This document shows, in pieces, positions 14,992 through 22,978 of a DNA stretch of 64,000 bases; positions within the stretch are counted from its first letter, which is position 1; each line of letters starts with the position of its first letter. The notes below the pieces were generated by a model, which ran no database searches, was not told the origin of the DNA, and was given only the letters and a program-made list of their open reading frames with translations. The stretch covers positions 124,001 through 188,000 of the forward strand of contig NZ_FNVT01000018.1 of assembly GCF_900108335.1 (NCBI RefSeq), given 5' to 3'. The stretch is from Nonomuraea solani. Lineage in GTDB: Bacteria; Actinomycetota; Actinomycetes; Streptosporangiales; Streptosporangiaceae. The position numbers and the translations under genes are program-made.

Positions 14992-16338
14992 GTGGACGCC
15001 GCCGATCTTGACCATCGAGTCCGGACCCTCACCGGCTGCATTCCCCCGCATCTGGTCTCCCGGCTGATCGAGCTCGGCCACACCGACGAGGTGGAGTTCC
15101 AGGCCCGCCACGGGGAATGGTTCTGCGCGCGAGAGCGGGCCCGGCTGCTCGCCGGGCAGGACCGGCAGGCGGAGGCCCTGGAGCTCTTGGCTCCGTACAC
15201 CGCCACGGGCTGGTGGCAGGCGGCCCGGACCACGGCCGAGCTGCTGGAGGGCTGGGGGCGGATCGACGAGGCGATCACCCTGTTCCGCCCGCACGCCGAG
15301 GCCGGAGATCGGCTGGCGCAGGAGTTCTTCGGGCGCCTGCTCACCCGGCACGGCCGCGGTGGCGAGGCGTTCGACCTGCTCAAGCCGCACATCGAGGACT
15401 GGTTCCGCGCCGAGGCCCTGGTGGACGCCGCCGGGAGCGCGGGCCGCGACGAGGAGGCCGCCGCGCTGCTGAGCGCCCGCATCGAGGCCGGGCACCGCTG
15501 CGAAACCCCGTCATGCCGCCGTTACGAGGTCGAACCGTCCAACGCCGTCGACCTGCTCGCCGAGATCCGCGAACGGCAGGGCCGCGTCGACGACGCGATC
15601 GCCCTGCTGCGCACCCGGGAGGTCACCTCGGTCAACGGCCGAGACCAGCTGGCGGACCTGCTGGCCCGGCACGACCGGATCGAGGAGCTGCGGGCGTACG
15701 CGGCGGCCGAGTTCCACGGGCACGCCGCTCAGCGTCTGGCCGACCTCCTGGAGGAGCGTGGTGACGTGGAGGGCGCGATCGCGGTGTACCGGCAGCCGGG
15801 GGATGAGACGCTCCGCGAGCTGCACGGGGCCGTGCAGCTCGCCCGGCTCCTGGTACGGCACGGCCGTGCCGACGAGGCGACGGAGGTGCTGCGCGCGCTC
15901 GCGGACTCGCCCTACGGCTCGGATGACTGGATCGTCGACCTGCTCTGCACCCACTACGCCGGCCAAGGGCGCCCTGAGGACGGTCTGGCCCACCTCGACG
16001 CCCTCGGCAAGGAGGAATGGACCTTCTTCCGGATGCGGCTCCCGCTGATGGCCGCCTGCGGCCTGCGCGACGAGGCGATCGAGCTGGCGTGGGCGCACCC
16101 CGAGGGTGACACCTGGTACGCGGCCTGGTGCGTCGCCGAGCTGCTGGCCGACGCGGGCCGTACGGAGGAGGCGGTCGTCGTCCTCGAACGGCACCAGCCC
16201 GCCAACAGCACCCTCCTGGCCGGCCATCTCATCGATCTCGGCCGCGTCAAGGACGCCGTGGCGTTGCTCCAGCGGCACGAGCCCAAGCCCGCCATACCGC
16301 TCTGGAGCGACCCGCCCACCGACGAACCTCCGTTCTGA
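14992..16338 (+). CDS. TPR/SEL1-like repeat protein
   Basis: About 448 residues made almost wholly of helical hairpin repeats of 33-35 residues. Units include RLLAGQDRQAEALELLAPY, LEGWGRIDEAITLFRPHAE, LLTRHGRGGEAFDLLKPHI, IRERQGRVDDAIALLRTRE and LLVRHGRADEATEVLRAL. The repeated pattern small-residue-G-R-x-D/E-E-A is TPR-like. There is no signal peptide or catalytic motif, so it is likely a cytosolic scaffold or adaptor. I prefer the GTG at 14992 because of the -10-like TAGAGT 8 bases upstream; an earlier in-frame GTG at 14938 has no ribosome site. Confidence 0.75.
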   Translation: MDAADLDHRVRTLTGCIPPHLVSRLIELGHTDEVEFQARHGEWFCARERARLLAGQDRQAEALELLAPYTATGWWQAARTTAELLEGWGRIDEAITLFRPHAEAGDRLAQEFFGRLLTRHGRGGEAFDLLKPHIEDWFRAEALVDAAGSAGRDEEAAALLSARIEAGHRCETPSCRRYEVEPSNAVDLLAEIRERQGRVDDAIALLRTREVTSVNGRDQLADLLARHDRIEELRAYAAAEFHGHAAQRLADLLEERGDVEGAIAVYRQPGDETLRELHGAVQLARLLVRHGRADEATEVLRALADSPYGSDDWIVDLLCTHYAGQGRPEDGLAHLDALGKEEWTFFRMRLPLMAACGLRDEAIELAWAHPEGDTWYAAWCVAELLADAGRTEEAVVVLERHQPANSTLLAGHLIDLGRVKDAVALLQRHEPKPAIPLWSDPPTDEPPF

Positions 16339-16406
16339 GGGTGCCGTCTGGCGGGCGGCCGGAGCGGGGATGACACCGCCAGAGCACCTGAGCCGGGAGG
16401 GACCGC

Positions 16407-16868
16407 ATGAGGCATGAGCCGCCGTGGCCGGACGACGACGACATGATGAGGGTGGCGATCGAGGAGGCGCGGACGGGGTTCGCGGAGGGCGGGGTCCCGG
16501 TGGGGGCGGCGCTCGCGACACGTACCGAACTGCTCGGATCCGGCCACAACGAACGGATCCAGCGCCACGATCCGACGGCGCACGGCGAGATCGCCTGCCT
16601 GCGCGCCGCCGGCCGCCGGTCCTCCTATGCGGGCACCACGCTGTACACCACGTTGTCGCCGTGCCCGATGTGCAGCGGCGCGATCATCCTCTTCCAGATC
16701 CCGCGCGTGGTCATCGGCGAACGGCGGACGTACGCGGGCGATGTGGATTTTCTGCGCTCACACGGCATCGAGGTCATCGTCCAGGCCGACGAGCGGTGCG
16801 TCGCCCTGATGTCGGAGTTCCAGCGGCTGTCGCCGCAGGTGTGGAGTGAGGACATCGGCGGCCGTTAG
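16407..16868 (+). CDS. Cytosine deaminase, yeast Fcy1 type
   Basis: A 153-residue zinc enzyme likely to convert cytosine to uracil and ammonia (pyrimidine salvage). The zinc and proton-shuttle motif is PTAHGEIACLRAAG (His and catalytic Glu). The second zinc motif is TLSPCPMCSGAIIL. The spacing, the GHNERIQRHDP loop, IPRVVIGE and the C-terminal WSEDIGG match the fungal cytosine deaminase much better than CodA or tRNA adenosine deaminases. GGGAGGG precedes the ATG. Confidence 0.85.
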   Translation: MRHEPPWPDDDDMMRVAIEEARTGFAEGGVPVGAALATRTELLGSGHNERIQRHDPTAHGEIACLRAAGRRSSYAGTTLYTTLSPCPMCSGAIILFQIPRVVIGERRTYAGDVDFLRSHGIEVIVQADERCVALMSEFQRLSPQVWSEDIGGR

Positions 16869-16874
16869 ACCTGA

Positions 16875-17533
16875 TCAGCTCGTCCATCGCGGGCAGAACT
16901 CCACATGGACCTGGTCCCAGTCGTGTTCCTCCAGCTCCGGCCAGTCGTAGAGGCTGCGGCAGACGTGGTAGTTGCAGGCGCCGGGAAGGTAGTGCTTCGT
17001 CGCGGCGTGGGGCGGCCCGTCCCTGGTGACGGTGAAGATCTCCTGTGCCGCCTGCCGGAACGCCGTCGTGCCGCCCGCCAGGAACAGGGTCTCGGCGTGG
17101 ACGGCCTGGTGCAGCAGGTCGCCGTGCTTCGGATCGCGCCGTACCGTGGGCGGGCGCAGGTCACCTGCCGGGACGCTCGCGGTGCGCAGCTCACGGGGGC
17201 GTTTCCCGCGTTGACGCGCTCCCGCAGCCGCTTCCACCGGGAGGGCCGGAACTGCAGCGCGCGATGGGCCAGCACGAGGTCGATCCGCTTCTCCTCGTCC
17301 CAGCCGATCCCATCGCCTGGAGCGGCCGGGGCAGTGCGCATCGGCAGGTAGATCAGGGAGCGCGGGGATCGCGCCGCGAGCAGCATCAGCGTGCCGATGC
17401 GCCGGCCGTCCGGGCGGTCCGCGTACATCTCGTACCAGTGCCTGGCGTCGCGGACCGAGGCCAGGACCGCCCGAGCGGCGCCACAGCCGCATCCGGTGAC
17501 CATTCCCAGGCCGTGAAACCACATGATCGTCAT
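16875..17533 (-). pseudogene. Frameshifted hypothetical gene
   Basis: The N-terminal half (MTIMWFHGLGMVTGCGCGAA, then YEMYADRPDGRRIGTLMLLA and DEEKRIDLVLAHRALQF) is in one frame to about 17205. The rest (AGDLRPPTVRRDPKHGDLLH, HAETLFLAGGTTAFRQAA, YLPGACNYHVCRSLYDWPEL) is in another. Both parts have normal codon use and composition, so a single-base indel near 17195-17215 separates them. A run of G and C there makes a sequencing error possible. The family is not recognised. It overlaps nothing but is convergent with the deaminase, 6 bases away. Confidence 0.65.
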
Positions 17534-17750
17534 GGCCGCCAGAGAATAGAGGTCGTGATTTGCACACCATTCCGGAGATTATTCGGAGCACTTTACCGCA
17601 TCAAGTCGCACGCTGTCAGCCAGATCATGAAAGTGCCCTCTAGCTGCGGCGATATGGCCTCCTCGATTGATTCCTTGTGTCGGATGATCAACGTGGCTTA
17701 TGGTTTTCCGCATTCACCTCATTACCCAGAGACCCGGGGACTTCGACAAA

Positions 17751-18917
17751 ATGCCATCTCAGCTTTTATCCCGGCCGGTAAACCGCCTGATCAGATGGGC
17801 CGGCGCCACCGCCGCCGCGGCGCTGGCCACCTCGTTCCTGATGGCCGGCGCGGGCACACCGGACGGCCAGGCCGCCGTCGCCGCCGTCAAGCCACCGGCC
17901 GCGCCGGCCGTCGCCGCCATCGACGCGCGGCCCAACGACGGCTCGGGATATTGGCCGGACTTCTCCAACACCGGCTATGCCCACACCCCCGCCAACGCCG
18001 GCGGCCTCGGGCTGGGCGCCTATCCGGGAAAGCTCACCGACTACACCGCCGGCATGAGCCCCGACAAGCCGCTGCGCGTCGAATACCCCGACAACAGCGT
18101 GATCTCCTTCACCCGCTTCACCGCCCTGAAGACGATCATCTACGGCGACAACCTCACCTTCGTGGGCTGCCTGTTCGAGGGCACGAACCCCAACGACAAC
18201 CTGGTGCAGATCTACTCCGACACCAACGTCAAGTTCCTGTACTCGACGTTCAAGCCCAGCTCCTATGCGATGCCTCCCGGAAACGACGGCACGGTGTCGT
18301 CCTCGCACACCGAACCGGGCACGCCGTTCGACGACTCCTGGCAGCTCGTGACGACGATGAAGGAAGCCGTCGCCGTCATGGACCACAACGACATCTGGGG
18401 CAACGCCGGGATGATCATGGTGACGGGCTTCCCCGACCGCCCCTCGACATGGACGAACAACTACATCCATGACATGGCCGACACCTCACACGACGTCTAT
18501 CACCACGACGGCATCGGCCCGCAGAGCGACGGTGACGGCGGCAACATGATCGTGCGCCACAACACCCTGGCGTCCCTGGGCAACACCAACGGGCTGGCCC
18601 TGCAGGGCACGGGCGTCTACCAGAACGTCTCCGTCACCGACAACTACATCTCCGGCTGGGGGTACGCCCTGAGCATCGGCACCATCAACAACGCCAAGAA
18701 CATCACCGTGACGGGAAACGTGTTCTCGGCCGAGCTCGACCAGCTGTACGGCTTCCTGTACGGCGGCATCTGGGGCGGCACCGCCCGCGGCTCCACCTGG
18801 CGTAACAACCTCCTCCAGGCGCGCGCCGGCGACGGCAACCCCGGCTACTCGACCGCCGACCACGGCAAATATCTGTGGCCGGCCGGCACCACCCACACCA
18901 CCGACTACACCGGCTGA
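17751..18917 (+). CDS. Secreted right-handed beta-helix protein
   Basis: A 388-residue exported protein. The N-terminus is charged then hydrophobic (NRLIRWAGATAAAALATSFL), a signal peptide with probable cleavage near residue 40. The body shows parallel beta-helix turns rich in Asn, such as NLTFVGCLFEG, NVKFLYSTFK, VMDHNDIWGNAG, WTNNYIHDMA, IVRHNTLASLG, VSVTDNYISG and ITVTGNVFSAE. This is the fold of pectate lyases and many carbohydrate-active proteins. Catalytic residues of a named family could not be assigned. The frame opens at 17700, but GGGGA before the ATG at 17751 favours that start. Confidence 0.75.
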   Translation: MPSQLLSRPVNRLIRWAGATAAAALATSFLMAGAGTPDGQAAVAAVKPPAAPAVAAIDARPNDGSGYWPDFSNTGYAHTPANAGGLGLGAYPGKLTDYTAGMSPDKPLRVEYPDNSVISFTRFTALKTIIYGDNLTFVGCLFEGTNPNDNLVQIYSDTNVKFLYSTFKPSSYAMPPGNDGTVSSSHTEPGTPFDDSWQLVTTMKEAVAVMDHNDIWGNAGMIMVTGFPDRPSTWTNNYIHDMADTSHDVYHHDGIGPQSDGDGGNMIVRHNTLASLGNTNGLALQGTGVYQNVSVTDNYISGWGYALSIGTINNAKNITVTGNVFSAELDQLYGFLYGGIWGGTARGSTWRNNLLQARAGDGNPGYSTADHGKYLWPAGTTHTTDYTG

Positions 18918-18930
18918 CCCGGCCCCACGC

Positions 18931-18958
18931 CCGGGCGCCCGACCTGACGGGCGCCCGG
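18931..18958 (+). terminator. Strong GC hairpin terminator
   Basis: CCGGGCGCCCG (18931-18941), loop ACCTGA, CGGGCGCCCGG (18948-18958). A perfect 11-bp stem 13 bases after the beta-helix stop codon. No U-tract follows, as is common in actinomycetes. Confidence 0.75.
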
Positions 18959-19012
18959 CCAGGGTGCTATACATGGACCTGCCACAAAGATCACGGTTGT
19001 TGAGGCGGGTAC

Positions 19013-19360
19013 ATGGCTTCCGAAGACGACGATCTCCGTGGTTTCGGGGAAGCCGCACGCGGCCTGGTGGGTGCCACGGTCGGCGCCGACGGCCTGCTCG
19101 AGCGCGTACGCATCGCCCCGCGGGCGCTCCGGCTCGATTCCCAGGAACTGGAGGAGCAGGTGCTGGCCGCGGTGCGCGCCGCGCAGCAGGACCGGCTCGC
19201 GCGGGCCGGCGAGCCCGCCCCCGCCGACGAGGTGCCGCCCGCCCTCGCGCCGGACACCATGGCGAAACGCCTTGACGAGTTCGAGGCCGAGGCGCTGGGC
19301 CGCTTCTCCCAGATGAACGCCTCACTCGACGAACTGCTGCGGCGGCTGGAGGGCCCGTGA
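19013..19360 (+). CDS. YbaB/EbfC-like protein
   Basis: 115 residues. The layout is an N-terminal helix, a strand pair GLVGATVGADGLLERVRIAP, a conserved-looking ALRLDSQELEEQVLAAVRAA helix, and a C-terminal coiled coil. The beta-hairpin followed by a long helix is the YbaB/EbfC fold, which in actinomycetes is often found beside WXG100/ESX genes. Its stop overlaps the next GTG by four bases, so it is coupled to the next gene. It may act as a DNA-binding or packaging partner rather than the housekeeping YbaB. Confidence 0.6.
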   Translation: MASEDDDLRGFGEAARGLVGATVGADGLLERVRIAPRALRLDSQELEEQVLAAVRAAQQDRLARAGEPAPADEVPPALAPDTMAKRLDEFEAEALGRFSQMNASLDELLRRLEGP

Positions 19361-19668
19361 GCGAGATCCCGGACGTGGTGCACCACAACGACAGGCGGGC
19401 CAGATCCGGGCACGCGGTGCGCGAGCTGGCCGACGAGCACGAGGAGTTCAACCGGTCGCTGGGCGCCGCCGTGACCGCCGCCGGGCTGCTGCCGTACGTC
19501 GGGATCGCGCTGGAGGCGCTGTTGCGGAACATGCTGGAGGAGTCCGAGGAATTGCACGGCCGCACCCGCCTGGCGGCCGACGGCCAGATCGTGATGTCCA
19601 GGAGCAACACCGCCACCGAGCTGGCCGGCGTCCAGCGCTCCGAGGCCGCGGGACGGATGCTGGCATGA
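19357..19668 (+). CDS. WXG100/ESX-like small helical protein
   Basis: 103 residues, predicted nearly all helical with a helix-turn-helix outline: VRELADEHEEFNRSLGAAVT, AGLLPYVGIALEALLRNMLE and ELHGRTRLAADGQIVMSRSN. Size, helix content and position between a YbaB-like gene and a larger helical protein resemble type VII secretion targets of the WXG100 group, though no WxG is present. It is coupled at both ends by 4-base overlaps (GTGA, ATGA). No ESX ATPase is in this window. Confidence 0.5.
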   Translation: MSEIPDVVHHNDRRARSGHAVRELADEHEEFNRSLGAAVTAAGLLPYVGIALEALLRNMLEESEELHGRTRLAADGQIVMSRSNTATELAGVQRSEAAGRMLA

Positions 19669-20624
19669 GCGACGACCCGCTGGTCGCGATGGGCGCGCCG
19701 CTGCTGCCGGTCGAGCGGCCGCGCGACGTGCCGGCCGGTGACCATCTCACGCTGCTGGCGCGGGGCGCGGGCTTCCACCGCGACCGGGAGAGCGAGATCG
19801 CGATGGCCCAGCGGCCCGCCGGTGACGAGGCCGGCCCGGCGGCGCAGGCGTACGACGAGCACACGGCCGGCACCTCCGTGCGGGCCACCGACCTGGGCCG
19901 GCGGATGGACATCGCGTCCGGCGGGGTCGAGGCGGCGGCGCTGGTCGCGGCGGCGGGCGGGGCGGCCTACCTGTTCTACGCCGCGTACGCCGGCATCGCC
20001 CGCCAGGTGGCGCCCCAGTCGGTGCCCGCCGCGCAGTCCGCCGCCCTTCGTACCGACGCCCAGATGCAGTTGGCCATGCGCAAGATAGCTGAGGTGTTCG
20101 ACCGGCTGAAGAAGCATCCGGCACGCTCGGGCGGGGCGGCCCGCGTGGGCGGCGGGGCGACCCCGGAGAACATCGTCCGGCTGCACCTCGACGCGGTACG
20201 CGGCACGCTGGAGGCCGCCCAGCGCGCCGCCAACCAGGCGCGCGGGACGCTGGAGGTGAACCACGTCCGCATCAGGGACGCGATCGTCTCCACGCGGTCC
20301 CGCCACCCGCACAGCGTGGGCGACTACACCGTCCGCTACACCGGCGACTGGAAGTGGCATCCCTTTCTGTCGCCCGCCGACCGGGAGGCCATGGTGGCCG
20401 CCCGCGGCGGCCTGCGCGAGCAGAGCGAGCTGGTCAGATTCGCCGGAGAGCGGCTCGGCCTGGCCCGGGGCCAGATCGACGACACGCTGGCCGTGACGCG
20501 CGGCGAGGCGGCCGCGCGTTTCCGCCAGTTGCGGTTCGAGGCCGACGGCCTGGCCGGCGAGCGCGAGCGTCTGGCCGAGCGCCTGCGAGGGCTCGCCCAG
20601 CGCTACGACGGCCGGGAAGGCTAG
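19665..20624 (+). CDS. Hypothetical coiled-coil protein, type VII-like cluster
   Basis: 319 residues of unrecognised function. A Gly/Ala-rich hydrophobic stretch (VEAAALVAAAGGAAYLFYAA, around 108-128) may cross or enter the membrane. It is followed by long amphipathic helices (ENIVRLHLDAVRGTLEAAQR, then REQSELVRFAGERLGLARGQ, and LAGERERLAERLRGLAQRY). A short WKWHPFLSPADREAM segment sits between the helices. There is no toxin-like C-terminal domain. It is translationally coupled to the two genes before it, so the three probably form one complex. Confidence 0.6.
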   Translation: MSDDPLVAMGAPLLPVERPRDVPAGDHLTLLARGAGFHRDRESEIAMAQRPAGDEAGPAAQAYDEHTAGTSVRATDLGRRMDIASGGVEAAALVAAAGGAAYLFYAAYAGIARQVAPQSVPAAQSAALRTDAQMQLAMRKIAEVFDRLKKHPARSGGAARVGGGATPENIVRLHLDAVRGTLEAAQRAANQARGTLEVNHVRIRDAIVSTRSRHPHSVGDYTVRYTGDWKWHPFLSPADREAMVAARGGLREQSELVRFAGERLGLARGQIDDTLAVTRGEAAARFRQLRFEADGLAGERERLAERLRGLAQRYDGREG

Positions 20625-20945
20625 CCGACGGTGGTGCGCAGTGCCAGGTCGGGGGCCGTTTCGAGGTGGAGGCGGGTGGAGTCGGACACCGGCAGCGGGC
20701 TGTCCTCCGGCCCGATCAGCAGGGTGATCTCGGTGCATCCGAGGATCACCGCCTGAGCGCCTCGTCCCGCGAGATCGGTGATGACGCGCCGGTACTCCTC
20801 GCGAGAGGCGCTCTCGATCCGGTTCCGCGTGAGCTCCCCGCGGCGGCGACGCGGCGTGCCGTGGCGCGCCGTGGCGTCGACGATGTGCACGAAGGGCACG
20901 CTGATCGCCGCCAAGCGATCCTTATGGCATGGACGGCCACGCGGT
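20621..20945 (-). pseudogene. Relic of an aspartate/glutamate racemase
   Basis: The C-terminal part is clear: EEYRRVITDLAGRGAQAVIL, GCTEITLLIGPEDSPLPVSD and STRLHLETA, with the second catalytic Cys in GCTEI. Upstream it reads IESASREEY and a joined piece VPFVHIVDATA from the middle of the enzyme. The N-terminal half with the first catalytic Cys is missing. It is therefore truncated and internally deleted. It ends at the tail of the helical protein (overlap of 4 bases). Confidence 0.7.
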
Positions 20946-21215
20946 GTCCAGCTCACGGAGGCGGGACAGGCGCTGCTCCGGCACGCCGACGCCATCGCCG
21001 CTCGCATGCGGGCCGCGACAGAAGAGCTCGAGGCGCTGGTCCATCTGCGAACGGTGCGCCAGCCAGCTCCGGCAGGCGTGCGAGGCGGCCGGTTTCACGC
21101 CGGACATCCGCCACGGCACCGACGACTACGTGCTGACGCAGGCGCTCATCGCCGTCGGGCTGCTCCCCCAGCTCGCGCTCGACGCGGCCCGCGATCCAGG
21201 CGTGCGATGGCGGGT
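20930..21215 (+). pseudogene. Relic of a LysR-family regulator
   Basis: GRPRGVQLTEAGQALLRHAD, then AIAARMRAATEELEAL, is the wing and linker helix of a LysR HTH domain. After a frame change, ACEAAGFTPDIRHGTDDYVL and TQALIAVGLLPQLALDAARD are from the end of a LysR ligand domain. The first helices, most of the ligand domain and the reading frame are lost. It abuts the racemase relic, and the two may have been a regulator and its target. Confidence 0.65.
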
Positions 21216-21216
21216 G

Positions 21217-21909
21217 TCACCGGCTCCGCTCGATCGCGTACCCCACCAGCAGGTCCGCCACCTGCTTGGGGCGGCTGAGCGCGACGCAGTGACCGCCCGC
21301 GATCTCGTCGGGGACGATGCCCAGGCGCTCGGGCACCAGCCGCCGGAAGAAGTCCGGCGGGAAGAAGCGGTCCTCGCCGCAGAGCACGAACCTCGTCGGC
21401 ACGTCCGGCCACGCCTCCAGCGGCCACGGCTCGGCCGACGCGGTGCTGGACGGATGGTCGCGCTCCTTGGCCAGTGCCTGCTCGGCCAGTTCCCGGGGCA
21501 CGTCGTGGTAGAAGCTCACGAACGGATCCGCGTTGCCGGTCAGACCGCCGTCGAGCTTGGCCTGCTCCTCCACCGCGCTCTGGTAGCCGGTGTTGGCCCA
21601 CCACTCGTCCGGCGGCTCACCCGGCGACGGGATCATGCCGGCCAGCAGGACCAGCACCTTGACGGGCAGCCGGTCGGCGACCAGCGGGGCGGTGAACGCG
21701 CCGAACGAGTGGCCCACGACGACCAGGTCCCGCCGGTCACCGATGGCCTCGACGACGAAGCCGGCGTAGTCCGTCAGGGTCTTCGACGCGTCATCGCCGG
21801 GAAGGTCGGGCGCCAGCACGTCGTGCCCGCGCGCCCGCAGCTCGGCCGCCACCAGGTGCCAGGACCATCCGACGTCTCCCCCGCCGTGGATCAACACGAA
21901 CGTGCTCAT
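21217..21909 (-). CDS. Alpha/beta hydrolase (esterase-like)
   Basis: 230 residues with the complete triad. FVLIHGGGDVGWSW is the oxyanion region, VVVGHSFGAF holds the nucleophile Ser, LCGEDRFFPPDF the Asp, and AGGHCVALSRPKQVADLL the His. The overall form is like the plant hydroxynitrile-lyase/methylesterase-like group common in actinomycetes (salicylate or ester hydrolysis). Substrate unknown. It faces a LysR gene (start 22020) across 110 bases that carry two LysR-type repeats, so that regulator probably controls it. Confidence 0.85.
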   Translation of the reverse strand: MSTFVLIHGGGDVGWSWHLVAAELRARGHDVLAPDLPGDDASKTLTDYAGFVVEAIGDRRDLVVVGHSFGAFTAPLVADRLPVKVLVLLAGMIPSPGEPPDEWWANTGYQSAVEEQAKLDGGLTGNADPFVSFYHDVPRELAEQALAKERDHPSSTASAEPWPLEAWPDVPTRFVLCGEDRFFPPDFFRRLVPERLGIVPDEIAGGHCVALSRPKQVADLLVGYAIERSR

Positions 21910-21957
21910 CGAACTCTCCCTCGCTCGTTGGAACTGTCACACTAGAAGCCGGGAGCC

Positions 21958-22004
21958 ATCGTGAAAAGCGATTGTTTCCGATTGACTCGATCGCTGAAAG
22001 CGAT
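21958..22004. promoter_or_regulatory. Two LysR-type repeats in divergent promoter
   Basis: ATCGTGAAAAGCGAT (21958-21972) and ATCGCTGAAAGCGAT (21990-22004), starting 32 bases apart. The second is a perfect 6-3-6 inverted repeat. They lie between the hydrolase and the LysR gene, as expected for recognition and activation sites. Confidence 0.6.
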
Positions 22005-22019
22005 GGCCAGGAGGGTCCC

Positions 22020-22916
22020 GTGACCGATCTCGAGCTGCGGCACCTGACCGCGATGGCCGCCGTCGCCGACGAGGGCTCGTTCGGCCGCGCGGCCACCCGG
22101 CTCGGCTACACCCAGTCGACCGTCAGCCAGCAGATCGCCGCGCTGGAGAAGGCCGTCGGCGGCCCGGTGTTCGACCGGCCGGGCGGCCCGAGGCCGGTGC
22201 GGATCACCCCGCTCGGCGCCGTCGTCCTAGAGCACGGGCGCGAGCTGCTGGCGAAGGCGGCGGCCCTGGCCGAGGCCGTGGACCGGTTCCAGGCCGGCGA
22301 CGGCCGGATCGACATCGGCACCTTCCAGAGCGTGTCCTCGGTGATCCTGCCGGTCGTCGTACGCCGGCTGCGCGAGGAGCACCCCGGCTGCGAGATCCGG
22401 CTGTCGGAGGAGGAGCCGGAGCAGCCGCAGATCGGCGACCTCGACCTGCTGTTCTACGACGGCCCCCTCAGCGGCGACGTCGAGTACGTCAAGCTGCTCG
22501 ACGACCCCTACCTGCTGGTGGCCGCGCGCGGCGCCTTCTCCGAGCACCGCGTCCCGCTCGACCGGCTCGACGGCGCGCCGCTGGTGGCCTGGCCGGCCAC
22601 CTGCGACCAGCCCCGGCTGGAGGAGGCGTTCACCGGCGCCGGCGTCCACCCGAAGATCGTCTTCCGGACGGCGGGCAACGAGACGCTGCTGTCCATGGTG
22701 CGGGCCGGGATGGGATCGGCGGTGCTGCCGTGGCTGGCCGTCCACGCCGCCGACGCCGGGTCCGACGACCGGCTCCGCGTCCACGAGCTGCGACCGGCCG
22801 TCGCCCCGCGCGAGATCTGCCTGCACTGGCGGGCCGGCCGTACCCACTCCCCCTTGACGGCCCGGGCGATCGAGATCGCCATCGAGGTCGCGTCAGACCT
22901 GGCCCCGCCCGGTTAG
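22020..22916 (+). CDS. LysR-family regulator
   Basis: 298 residues. The HTH is ELRHLTAMAAVADEGSFGRA, TRLGYTQSTVSQQIAALEKA and PVFDRPGGPRPVRITPLGAV. A ligand-binding domain follows, with NETLLSMVRAGMGSAVLPWL near the end. The GTG at 22020 is preceded by CAGGAGGG, so I use it rather than the ATG at 21972. It is divergent from the alpha/beta hydrolase, its likely target. Confidence 0.88.
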   Translation: MTDLELRHLTAMAAVADEGSFGRAATRLGYTQSTVSQQIAALEKAVGGPVFDRPGGPRPVRITPLGAVVLEHGRELLAKAAALAEAVDRFQAGDGRIDIGTFQSVSSVILPVVVRRLREEHPGCEIRLSEEEPEQPQIGDLDLLFYDGPLSGDVEYVKLLDDPYLLVAARGAFSEHRVPLDRLDGAPLVAWPATCDQPRLEEAFTGAGVHPKIVFRTAGNETLLSMVRAGMGSAVLPWLAVHAADAGSDDRLRVHELRPAVAPREICLHWRAGRTHSPLTARAIEIAIEVASDLAPPG

Positions 22917-22929
22917 CATGGCTCACGGG

Positions 22930-22947
22930 TTATCTTGCCCAAGGTCG
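22930..22947. promoter_or_regulatory. Half-conserved operator before LysR 22979
   Basis: TTATCTTGCCCAAGGTCG. The left part and CCAAG are the same as the perfect palindrome TTATCTTGTCCAAGATAA before the SnoaL gene at 24361, so both promoters probably bind the same regulator. Confidence 0.65.
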
Positions 22948-22978
22948 ATATCGCCGGGGTGCTATACCGGGAGGCGCG

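Noticed and set aside
18486-20738. 750-residue open frame on the minus strand
   Set aside because: It spans the beta-helix gene end and the three-gene helical set in antisense, with no motifs.
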